DNA from: Fistularia commersonii
Taxonomy: Eukaryota; Chordata; Actinopteri; Syngnathiformes; Fistulariidae
DNA length: 64,000 nt
Direction of reading: 5' to 3'
NCBI GenBank assembly: GCA_037954325.1
Contig: JBBMNZ010000035.1
Coordinates: 2,730,001 to 2,794,000, forward strand
A program made the position numbers and the translations under genes. The notes under the pieces were generated by a model, which saw only the letters and a program-made list of their open reading frames with translations, made no database searches and had not been told where the DNA came from. Position 1 is the first letter of the stretch. Every line of letters begins with the position of its first letter. Below, in pieces: positions 27,174 to 37,830 of this stretch.

Positions 27174-27181
27174 TAGCTTAT
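27174..27181 (-). promoter_or_regulatory. pdcd4: miR-21 target site in pdcd4 3' UTR
   Basis: In pdcd4 sense the bases read ATAAGCTA, the full 8-mer site for miR-21 (seed AGCUUAU, with A opposite position 1). It is 234-241 nt after the stop codon. Mammalian PDCD4 is a well-known miR-21 target with a single site at a similar 3' UTR distance, as I remember it. Confidence 0.75.
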
Positions 27182-27414
27182 GACCAAGAGTGTTGAGACA
27201 CTTTGGAAAACGTGATCTAGGTTGAATCGATAGTGCATTGTTTCTTTTTTTTTTTTTTTCCTTTTCCACAGATGAATTCTCTATTCAAGAGGAGAAACGG
27301 ACCCAAATATTGAGAAAACTATGCAGGTTAAAAAAAAAAGGATAGCCCCCCCCCCACCTTTCCTTGCAGGAAATCTGGAGCATTAAAAAAAATAAAATAA
27401 AAATAAAGATCTCC

Positions 27415-27472
27415 TCAGCTTTCAAGTTTGACTCGGCCACCGTCTCCCTCGCTGACAAACCTCTTCCGGCCC
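27415..27472 (-). CDS. pdcd4: pdcd4 terminal coding exon (19 codons plus stop)
   Basis: A very short exon, found by searching for the conserved PDCD4 tail. The acceptor CTCACCAG precedes GGGCCGGAAGAGG, which joins in phase 2 to the donor CG|GTCAGT at 27567/27566 and restores RGRKRFVSEGDGG. Without it, the upstream exon would read through its donor into an unrelated 23-residue tail. Confidence 0.9.
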
Positions 27473-29783
27473 CTGGTGAGACAAAATGGATTACAAAAAG
27501 GAATAAAAATCACACGAAACGGGGATATATCTTGGTGTGGGTGGAATTTGAGTGCCGCGCACTGACCGACAGGGACACAGATCTCTGATCTTCACGTCGA
27601 TGACTCCCAGGCTGAAGCTCTGCTCCACAAACTGCTCCAGGATGAAGTAGGCGCGGGGGACGTCGATGTTGATTTCCGCAATGTCCATGTAAACTCTTTC
27701 GTAGCCCTGCGGGGGAAGAGGGGGGAAACGGAGACTGTGAAGGACTCTCCCGGGGACGCCCGCAGCCGAGCGAGCGGCGCCGGATGCAAACAGCAGGTGG
27801 CGCCTCACCCTTCTCATTTGGTCCACGGTGATGATGGAGGACAGAGAGAGTAACTTCAGCAGCTGCACGACCATTTTGAAGGTCTTCTCTCCTTTGGACT
27901 CCAGGACCATCACGATGGCCTGCGGATCAACGGGATCCAGGAGAAAAGGTGGGATTGTTAAGTTGAGGTGAAGGGAGACCTCCGGATCAGGGATTACCGC
28001 TTTCCGGCAGTTTATGGAAATCACAATCTGGGACGATCTCCTGTCCGGTTCGCTCACCTCGTAAACAAACTCGTGGTGGAAATGAGGAACCTCCAAGTCC
28101 TTCAGGCACCTCTCGGCCTCCTTGCTGTCCCCGGAGAGAACGTATTCCTTCAGCAGCAGGTTCATCTGAAAGGAAAAAAGCGGTTGGAGGACGTTCATTC
28201 TGGCTTTTTCTTTCTCCAACCGCCTGGACGTCAAACACCTCCTACGCCTCTGTACAAGCAAGTTCACCTCCTTGACCAGCTGTGTGACCGGCCTCTGGCC
28301 TCCACCTGTGCCCCACTGGCTGTCAATGCGAAGGCCGCCCATACTCATCTTCAGTAGCACCATCGCCCTGTCGAGTGCCGCCCTAGAAGATGGACGTCCA
28401 GAACAAGCTGAATTAATTTGGATGAGAACAATTGAAGGGAATCCCAGAAACCACACACACACCTGGTGTACTGACAATCTACTCGGCCTTTGTAACCCTC
28501 AATGAAGCTCTTGGAGAGTATCTGGTCACTGACGGCGCGGGCGATGAACTGGCCCACCAGCTGAAGGACAGACAGGACACACACACGGATTTAAGAAAAA
28601 AAGAAACAACAAGAAAAAGCCAAAGAACACACACAGAGGTTTTTTCCGATTGGCGTCCGTCATTCACATAGTGGAGGAAGACCAGGGTGTGTGTTTGTCC
28701 GTGCTGGTTCAAACAAACAGGAAGTGAAGTCTAGGTGTTACCGTGTCACGACATCCCCACCCCCCACACACACACACACACTGTCGATGGACCAACGCTG
28801 CGTTAGACGTACGTTGGAAGCTGTCTAAATGACTGATGGACAAGTGGGTTCACATTCGGGCTGCTTCTGTGATGGCGCTCACACTTCACACACACTGCAG
28901 GTACTGATGGAGCCGACGGTCATGGGGGTGGAGTCACATCGAGGTTTACAGGCTCCCGATGTAAAGACACTCGGCGCCGCCGACCCCCCTCCCCTCCCCT
29001 CCCCTCCCCTCCCCTCCCCCGGGGTTATTTGTTTACAATAGTGTTATTTCGGGGAAACCAGAGAGCCGTTTTTTCGCTTTCCGGCCTCTGCAGAGCCCCC
29101 GCTATTGTCCCCGCCCCGGCAGACAAGAGGCAGCTCGGTCTCAACTGGCAGCCGTTTGACTGGCAGGCACATGAAGAAGAAAGAAAAGTGTGTGTGTGTG
29201 TGTGTGTGAGTGAGAACACTGGGGGTAGGGGGTGCAAGCCAGGGGGGCGGGGCAGAGTCATAAAGCCCCTTTAAACTCCGAGCTGTGAGAAAGAATTAGT
29301 GACACCCGATGAGACGGGGAGGGGCGTGCTGGGCGGGGCGGGGGAGCGGGGCGGCCGACGACCTTTTGAGAATCCTGCGCTGAGCTTGCATTTTGTGAGC
29401 GCAGGCAGACAATGGCCACAGACCTCATGTCTGTGCCACGGCAGTGAAAACACACACACACACCAAACCGCAGCGTGGTTCCCCTGCGCGGCGTACAGAA
29501 CAAACAGCGCTGCTCGCTAATCAAACAAAGCGGCTGCTGTGTAGATCTAGATGTTCCAATATGCAGTACAACTTTCACAACACAAGTAACACTGCAAGTG
29601 GACATATAATGCAGTGTGTGTGTGTGTGCGTGTTTATTTTAGCCCCAGCACCTGACATCTTTGCAGGTCATTTCAACCTCTCAGTTTATCACTTATTCTA
29701 AAAAGAAGCTCACTGTCGTCACTGGTTGGTTTTCAAAAAGAACTCCGAAGGCGGTAAGATGAGATGCAGCCATGCCCCCCCTC

Positions 29784-29836
<53 letters not shown>

Positions 29837-32800
29837 CCCTAAGACAGTGCCTGTCTATTTCCTGGTGAGATCACACAAGGTGTAAGACGTGCTCTCCACA
29901 TCTCCCCTGTGGCAGCTATATTTACAACCTTGTGCTAAATCAAGGTGGAGCACCGGACCTGCGGTTCCACCTCGTGGACACACTGATCGCTCAGACAACC
30001 ACCGTTTAACAGTCACCGAAGTTCACACGACTGGCTATTGTTGTCCGTCTCCGAAACCAGGTGAGAGAGACCCACCTGCGGGGCTCCGGGCGTGTCCAGG
30101 ACCAGGTCCGGGAGCTCGCCGAGCACCTTGTCGAAGGACTTCTCCATGTCGCTGCGGAACAGGACGGACCCGCACAGATCCGCCAGCAGTCTAGAGGTGA
30201 GCTCTCTGTGGCTGGCTTTGGCCTCCAGGGCCAACGACACCGCCAGGGAGGGCACCGCGCTCCGCATGGGGCCCAGGTTCAGCTCCGCTAGCAGCTCCTG
30301 CCGGTGCGAAACACACCCGCTTTACCCTCGTGCGAACACCGGCGTGCAGCCATTGCGTTGACGTTGCTGCTACCCACCGCTACTTCATTTGTGTCTCCGT
30401 GTTCGAAGTACTCCTGCACGATGGGGGTGACCGTCTTCTCAAAGTCCCCCTCATCCAGCGGGGGGACCACGGTCTCATACACACAGTTTTCCTGTCAACA
30501 CACACACACACAGCCGAACAATAAGGTGGACAAACAAGCAGGAACAGAAAAACTGTCATAGCACATGTTCATTTAAGCTCTGCGTGTGTGTGTGTATACT
30601 AATAATGAAATGTATTAAATCGATTAGAATCAACTATTTAGAAAAAAAAACAAAACAGAAGAGTTGTTAGTGTCTCATTGGCTGAATATCTAACCAATCC
30701 CTGCAGCCCAGGGTCGGCCAGGACAGCAGGTCTCTGCGCTCTGCACCTGAGCTTCGTCGTAGTTGGGGTCTTTCTCGTCCACTTCCTCTGCTTCGTAGAC
30801 TTCGCCCGATCGGCCCCACACACCTTTGCCTCCGGCGCCACCTGCGAAAAGGTAGGTGACGGCGTTAAAATGATATTTGTGTGAACGAGATGCAGAACAG
30901 ATACTGTTTCCCTTTTCAGTCCCTGACAAATTTGCGATGGTGATAAGGCCACGTGATGCACGACTACACCGGGAGAACCTTCCTAAATCTCACTAAGTAG
31001 TTGTAAGTCTCCGCCAGATGATTCAGCTTTCAGCTGATTTCCCCCCCGGGAGGCGCTCAGAGTCGGAGACGCCGACCGGACGCAAAGGTCCGCTTTCAGA
31101 CGAATTTCTTGATCAACGAGGCGAGTCTCTGGCGCGGGAGGCCAGGCCCTCAGTGCTGCAGGTATGTGGTAAAATTGCTGAAGCGAGGCCAGGCAATATG
31201 AAAACAAACGACTGTCACAACAACCAGAGGCATTTTTAACCCTGACACACACACACACACACACAGCAAATGACCTGCTAAAGATGTTAGCAAACACATC
31301 AAGTGTTTTTTGGAGCCCAGGAGTGTGTGCTGTATAAATGCCCAGTATAGATGACACGTCAGCTTAAAGTATATGTGTGTATGAACCAGACCACGTTAAA
31401 AACACATCTTCCGGAAAACCTGATCCTGCAGCACAAACCTCCTGGGTGTTTGTATCTGTGTCTTAATGACGCTTTAGAGATTAGATATCCAGGAGATAAT
31501 CTGCATGACGCTCATGTCAATTTTTCACCCTCCACTAAAATAATCCCTCCGTTGACGCCTCAAAAACAGGATATAAAAAACAAACGGCTGCTGGGACTGA
31601 AACCTGCACCGACAGATTGCAGACGGTTTAAGAAGCCCAGAGCCAAAGCGGCTTGTATGACCAGCTTTAGAATCTCCATTAGTACCCGGCGGCGCGAGGC
31701 ATATGACGCCTTTAGCCGCGTGGGAGCGCACAGCTCCGGGGAAATCGAGGGTTCGCGTAACGTCTGCCGAGACGGGGATTCATTCCCAAAACGGCGGCCC
31801 TTGCGCTTTTGATGCAGGAGAGCGCATACCTCAAATTACAGCGCTCCATTGGTGCGGCTGCACCGTTACATAACAGGAAGAAGGGAAAAAAAAAAGGGGG
31901 GGGGGCACTGTGCCAAGAAAACATACACTTGATCCAGATCCGCTGTACGGGGAAAGAACTGAATGTACTGAACTCAGCCGGGACAAAAATGCGGGTCCTA
32001 TATTGTGGGCGGTGGAGCTCCAGTGAGGAAGAGATAGAGGACCAGAGGAACTCAGCTGGGACTGACTGGCTGACTTCCTTCAAATATCAAGCTAGTTCAT
32101 CTAGAAAAGGATGGAGGAAAAAAAAAGGTCACATCCCAAAGGTGATAAGACACACTAACAATTAGGGAGTAACATCAATCACGCCAATCTCCTTCCCATT
32201 TGCTTGCACGCCAACTGGTTTAGGGCTCCTTGAAGTTAAAAGAAAAAAAAAAAAAAAAGCAACCACATGACAACTGCGGCCGGTCTTTGAAAATCTGCGG
32301 CTCTTTGACCAACATTTAATCGGCTGTGGAGACAACTGGAAAAAAAGGGTTCAGCCCTGTTTATCTCATCCGTGCCACACGGACATGAAGCACTCTATCT
32401 TGACCTATTTTCTTACCCTTTTTGGGGAGACCCCTGCCTTTGCCCAGCCGAGACTTCCTGTCCAGCAGCTTGCTCTTCGGGCTGGTCGGAACAGCCGCCG
32501 TTCCCCGCACTACGTCCCCGGTGTCGCTGAGCGAGTCCCCTCGGCCCGAGTCCCTGGAGGAGTTCTTCCTCAGCCTCCGCTTGGCCTTCGCCTTGAGACA
32601 GGCCTCGTGGATGCTGTTGCTGCACGAGGACAGCCAGTTGCCATTGATTTCGTTGATGACGTTCTTGTTGTTGACCACCCTGCCATTGTCCTCGTCCCCG
32701 GACACAAAGGAGTCGCTCAGGTCCTCATCGCCTATCGGGATTTAAACAAATCAGAGACTTGCCGTACAGCTCAACAGTTCATTCATTTGAAGATAAAAAT

Positions 32801-33093
32801 CAGGTTGTTTCATCAAAGTCTTCTAAGCACCGCGCTTTGACCGAATTATGAACTTTACTGTCTGTTGTCAGCGCAACACGAGCAGAAGGATGGGTGCAGA
32901 AACCAGCGGCCCGTGCAGGAAAACAAGAAGTGAGCCACATCCGCAGGCAATACAGTAAATAGACAAATGAAAGAAGCTCCAGATGGGTGGCATCTGATCC
33001 ACGGGGGTATTTAAATGTAAAAAAAAAAAAAAAAAAAAATCGACACTCACCCACGGGGTTGGAGTTCAGCCAGGCCTCGCAGTCGGTTGCCAT
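27415..33093 (-). CDS. pdcd4: programmed cell death protein 4 (eIF4A inhibitor)
   Basis: Binds eIF4A through two MA3 domains and blocks cap-dependent translation; tumour suppressor. Coding exons on the minus strand: 33093-33051, 32731-32417, 30841-30747, 30491-30378, 30297-30076, 28560-28463, 28382-28268, 28165-28058, 27919-27809, 27706-27567, 27472-27415. All are GT-AG with consistent phase, 1419 nt in all, 472 codons plus TGA (human 469 as I recall). RLRKNSSRDSGRGDSLSD carries the kinase site and the DSGxxS beta-TrCP degron. MA3-1 spans about 155-281 (ETVVPPLDEGDFEKTVTPIV) and MA3-2 about 331-450 (LLLKEYVLSGD..LEVPHFHHEFVYE). The C-terminus RGRKRFVSEGDGGRVKLES contains the conserved Akt-type serine. 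The a/b paralogue is not resolved. It is intact. Confidence 0.96.
28984..29019 (+). repeat. (CCCCT)n repeat
   Basis: About six CCCCT/CCCTC units in pdcd4 intron 5. The complementary strand, which is the pdcd4 sense strand, is G-rich with at least four G-runs. Confidence 0.85.
29790..29834 (+). repeat. (CA)n microsatellite
   Basis: A pure CA run of about 44 bp in pdcd4 intron 5. Confidence 0.95.
30842..32416 (-). other. pdcd4: pdcd4 intron 2
   Basis: 1.6 kb between the exon encoding the lysine-rich GKGRGLPKKG region and the GVWGRSGEVYEAEEVD exon. It holds a short (CA)n at about 31243-31265 and A-rich runs. No other feature was recognised. Confidence 0.8.
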
Positions 33094-33479
33094 GTTCAAC
33101 GATACAGAGCTGATGCTACAGCGTGAAGAGTGCAAGTGAAAAGCAAAAAAAAAAAAAAAAAAAAAGAAAGACGGAAAGAAAAAGGGAAAATGGCTCAGCA
33201 AGTTACCAATCGGTGATTTTCTTTAAATGAAACACAAGTAAACAAGCCCAGACTTGCTGCAGGGCAGCCCTCCTCGTCCTCTCCGCCCCCCGTCCAGGCC
33301 ACTGTTGACAAACAATGGCTAACGTTGCACTAGCTTAAATGCTCCCAGCTGCGTCAAAAAATACCGACTCCTTTGAACTCAATTCAACTGTAACACAACC
33401 AGTCCTGTGAAATATACAAATAATTATAATAAAAACTACCCTTTCTAGTCTTTTTTGTCAAATATTTAAAAACGACAAT

Positions 33480-33800
33480 GAATCTCAGATGAAGGAACTA
33501 CCAGCTAATATAAATGTAAACTGCCCGGAGCCGCCGCTTCTCGATGCTAATATGAGCATCGTCGGCGGCCGGGCGCCGGTGGTCGGTCCCGGTCGAAGGG
33601 CACCGTTTCCCCGGCTCATCGAGGCGACCGGTGGCCGAGAATCGGGACTCACAGGTGGATGGAGCGCCCGTCTGCCGAGTGAGAACCGCCGGAGTGAGAC
33701 ATGGACGCTTGTTGTGGTCCTCCGTTCTCTACCCAGCAACTTCGGCACGTACGCCCGCGATTCTCTTATCTGATTGGCCCGCGGGTGCCGTTTTTTCCAA
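33480..33800 (-). promoter_or_regulatory. pdcd4: pdcd4 promoter and noncoding first exon (inferred)
   Basis: CpG-rich segment (33525-33770) with a CCAAT box in pdcd4 sense (GGGCCAATCAG, about 33780-33770). The donor CCACCT|GTGAGT at 33652 could end a noncoding exon 1 that splices to an acceptor at 33116 (CGCTGTAG), 22 nt before the ATG. Confidence 0.5.
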
Positions 33801-33896
33801 ATGAGACACAGCCAATGACAATACGTGATGTTGTTGTTGGTTTTTTTTTTTTTTTTTTTTTCTTCTAGCATTTTCTGGTGGCCCGCTGAGGGTGTG

Positions 33897-33912
33897 CTGC
33901 CCCCTAGCGGCG
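33897..33912 (-). promoter_or_regulatory. CTCF-like motif, reverse orientation
   Basis: On the minus strand it reads GCCGCTAGGGGGCAGC, a good CTCF core match just upstream of the pdcd4 promoter. It faces the forward motifs at 7371 and 7583. Confidence 0.45.
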
Positions 33913-35275
33913 ACTTTGAGAACAGCAGTCTGCAGGTGGCTGCTGGTATTAAGGTTTATCTATATTTTTTACTTTTTAAACAAAGAAAATACAGTGCTGT
34001 GCAAATATTTAACTCGCAGCTAAAAACATCCACTCTGATATAGTCCTATTTCACCCTGTTAATTGATCCCTACCGGTTAAAACAACTGATGGAACAAGTA
34101 TTCACAAATTATTTATTGTTATTATTATATTTAATACTTCTTAGACCATCCCATGCCATTATTCTGAAACATTAAAAGGAGTATCAAGGTATCAGCTCAA
34201 AGAGGTGCTGTGTAAAAACACACGGCTGCTAGTAATGTAAGAAAAAAATAAGTGTTATAATTATGATTTGTGGAATTTATGGTATGACACAATGTCAATA
34301 AATACTTGTTCATTAAATAAATACTGAGAGAGTTTTTTTTTCCAGTGGTGGAAAAAGTTATTTACATGGGCAGAAATTTAGAAATAATATGCGAAAAGTA
34401 AAAGTACACAGTCAGCAGACATCATTGGGTGATCACAGATTACATTTTGCTTTTATTCCTTTTTAAACAACCCTTTAATGTAGTACTTTATCTGCGGCCA
34501 TTTTAAGTAAACGCCGGGTAGATCATTAATAAAAGTACCGCGAGGTATCATATTATATGTTTGTTTTGTCACAGCCTGAGCAAAAGTCAAAATCAACGAC
34601 AAAATTTGAAAAGAATTAAACAGCAAGTGTATTGATAAAAATATAAAATACTTTAGTTTTGTGGAAGAACTTTATCTGTGAAGTAAGACTGTAAAACAAA
34701 CGGGGAGGACGTGCACAGCGTCCACAGTATACTCTTGTTCGACGGCTCGCAGGAAACAGTGGTTTGACCCAAAACCGTCCAGGTGCTAAATGAGAGAGTA
34801 AATGTTTACATGCCTTAATGTGACATGAATGAATGAATAGTTTCATGATATGAGGTGTGAATGACAGAACTGATGGTTGTCGCTGTATGACGTATGAACG
34901 AGAGGGTGAATTGTTGTACGTCTCTGCACGAGGCCCTGCAATCGGTCCAGGGTGAACCCCAACTTTCGTCCAATGACAGAATGAATGAACGAACGGTTGT
35001 ATTAAATAGAATTATTAAGGTGAAGAACCTGAGGTAACTGAGGTAGAAAAGAGTTTATGTCAGGGGAAAAAAAAAAAGAAAAAAGTGGTGTTATTTTTTT
35101 GCCTGAACACCAGAGGGAGCTCTTTCACAACAGGACCCCCTTACGGCTTGTTTTCCACGTTTAAAAACTTCATTTCCAAGATTAAATCACTCACATCAAA
35201 TTATCCACCCCGAACAGAAGAAGAAAACACACCAGAGACTTCACACTCGATGTTTCAATCACGGTGAAGCGACTT
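33913..35275. other. intergenic, pdcd4 promoter to rbm20 3' end
   Basis: AT-rich sequence with a diverged repeat copy at 34840-34990 and a long A-run (35301-35320) at its right end. No coding signal was recognised. Confidence 0.5.
34840..34990 (+). repeat. tRNA-headed interspersed repeat, 3' part
   Basis: GTCTCTGCACGAGGCCCTGC followed by CGGTCCAGGGTGAACCCC and CGTCCAATGACAG matches the teleost repeat phrase (GGCCCTGTGATGGACTGG..CTGTCCAGGGTGTACCCCGCC..CCAATGACAGCTGGG). Diverged. Confidence 0.55.
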
Positions 35276-35281
35276 TTTATT
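35276..35281 (-). terminator. rbm20: rbm20 poly(A) signal (AATAAA)
   Basis: TTTATT on + (AATAAA in rbm20 sense), about 620 nt after the rbm20 stop. It would define a 3' UTR covering 35902 to about 35260, which includes a (TG)n run at 35804-35831. Confidence 0.45.
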
Positions 35282-35902
35282 GACGCGAGAGAGAGAGAAA
35301 AAAAAAAAAAAAAAAAAAACTCCACGACGGGGAAAACAAACGAGGTCATCTCCGTCGCGAATTCGGTATTCACAGTATACAAAACAGCCTGCCCAGAAAA
35401 ATCCTTCTCAGACAGAACCGCTGCTCACGTGTCACCCGTCAATCAAAAACACATGGTCCGGTTTCATTGCCGGGGGAGAAAAAGAAACAACACAAGCGCT
35501 CAAAAGACGTCGACCGGCGGTACAAATGCAAATACTGTCCAGGTGAGGTTCACACTAAAATCCATCGCTACACGATCAATAAACCTGAGTATTTACCCCA
35601 GTTCTCGTCTTCGTTTGTCTTTCAACTGGGCTCGTTCATTCATTCATCCGTTCATTCCCTTTGGCACGAGTCCGAAGGCGTCCCGGGCTTCGTGACATTT
35701 CCTCCGCTGGGTTCCACCAGAAGAAGTTTTCACCGCAAAGAATCCGATAGAAGTACTTGCAAGGAAGTGACGGGTTCAAATAGTCGCTCTGTACATTCGC
35801 CTTCGTGTGTGTGTGTGTGTGTGTGTGTGTACAGATGGTTGTCCTGGGAGTTTCATGTAGGCTAGCATCAATGTAGCCTCGTCGGGGTCAGAGGTCACGC
35901 CG

Positions 35903-35971
35903 TCAGTGCGTGGTCGACGGTTCGGCGAGCGCGCCCATCAGACTCTCCTGGGCCAGCTGGGACAGGTACTT
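35903..35971 (-). CDS. rbm20: rbm20 last coding exon
   Basis: Acceptor TTTATTCCTTGCAG, then KYLSQLAQESLMGALAEPST, TH and TGA. KYLSQLA is conserved with human. The longer mammalian tail after it is absent. Confidence 0.88.
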   Translation of the reverse strand, partial: KYLSQLAQESLMGALAEPSTTH

Positions 35972-37796
35972 CTGCAAGGAATAAATTGCGTAAAAAAGAA
36001 TGAGAACTTAGTGAAATAAAAAGCAGGAAATGAAATCAAGCGATCAGAAATGAAACCTAAAACTAAGACTCGGAGTGTCCAGCCACATATCGCATCTTTG
36101 CAGGTCAGATTATTAATGTGACATGAAAACCGCCACCTGAAATCAGCTAATATTTAATTAAATTTAATAAAGTGCTGCTTAAAGCGGCCAATTCCATCTG
36201 ACACCAACTTCTCCGTCACTTTCATTTATTTATTTTTTATTTCTAGTTTATAAATTTCTATTTTATTTCTTTATTATTCTGTATTTGTTTGTTTATTTCT
36301 ATTTTTTATGAAGTTATTATTATTATTTTCTAAAATTTATTTATCACTTTAGAAGAATAGAATATTCACACAGCGGGGAAATTTCAATTCACGCAGAGCA
36401 GAAGGTGGAATTTGCAGTAAACATGGTTCATAATGTGCAGCAGTGAGATGTATAAATATCAGAAAAAAATGCAAACATATATAAAAAAAAAATAAAGAAG
36501 ATATGAATGCAAAGAATATAACCAACATATAACATGTATAAGTTTCCAATTGATTTATTTCTTTTATTTATTCTTTATTTTGTATTTGTTTATTTCTATT
36601 TTTATGTAGTTTTTATTTAGTTATTACACTTTTTTTTATTTATTCATCACTTTAGAAGAATAGAGAAATTTCAATTCACACAGAGCAGAAGGTGGATCGT
36701 GCCATAGAGGTAGTTCATAATGTGAAGCAGTAAGATCTACAAATATTAGAAAAAATATAAAAATATATAAAAAAATGAAGAAATGAATGTAGAGAACATG
36801 AACAATATATAAGCAGTGTAAACACATGCTAAAGTGGCTAGCAGTGTCACTTTTATTGTTATCATTTTACGGTTTCTTGTAAATGAATATTTTGCGCCTT
36901 AAATAAAATTTATTGAGATAATAATCATTAAAAAGGCTTCTGAAAGTTTTAATTATTAGACAGCTTTTACAAGGATACGCCCGTCTTCCTGATGCGGGCC
37001 GACATTTGGCACAAGGTCGAGTCGGCCGCCCTGTGAAGGAGCGCCCCCCGGCGAGTCCATAAAACGGCTTGTAAACCAGTAAGTAAAATAAAAATTCACG
37101 CTCAAAATAAACCTATAAAACGCAGGGGGTGCACGTACGCGTACACGGCTTTGACGGACAGCGCAACTGCTTAAAACATTTTGCGGCGCTGGAATGCGCC
37201 TCAACAAATGTGGCAGGGGAATCATCTTCTCCTCCTGCTCTCAGCTGCCAGCGGGGGGCGAGCAGCTCGCTGTCCAACGGAGGGTAAACAGAAACCAAAT
37301 CTGGAGACGGCGAGTGTGTGTGTGTGTGTCTGTGGGATGTGTGTGTGTGTGTGTGTGTGTGTGTTGCAGCTCTGGCCCGGGGCTGCTGGGTGAAAGGCTT
37401 GGAGCGACGTCACCTTCCATCACCTGCCGTCACCAGGTCGAACTGGCCGGGAAAGCTAGTCCCCGTTAGCCTGCTAGCGCGCATATGGGGGAATTAGCCC
37501 TCCTCGTGGACTGGCAGGGTTTTAGCCCCCAGGGAGCAACCACGATGAAGGATCAGTCCGCTGGACGGGTGAGAAGTTTTCCGGCTTTTTGGAACATGCT
37601 AGGTTATCCATTAGCGATGCTAATCGATGTAAACGTACCTGCAGGTTCCTGTAGTGAACCGTGCTACGGCAGTGCGTGGTCTTGGCCGCCTCCTCGCTGG
37701 TGTAGAACAGATCGCAAAGGTTGCAGTAGAAGCCGGTCCTCGGCACCACGAACTCCACCCCTGAAGGAGGTCGAGTTGGTTAGTAAAAGAGCGCCG

Positions 37797-37830
<34 letters not shown>

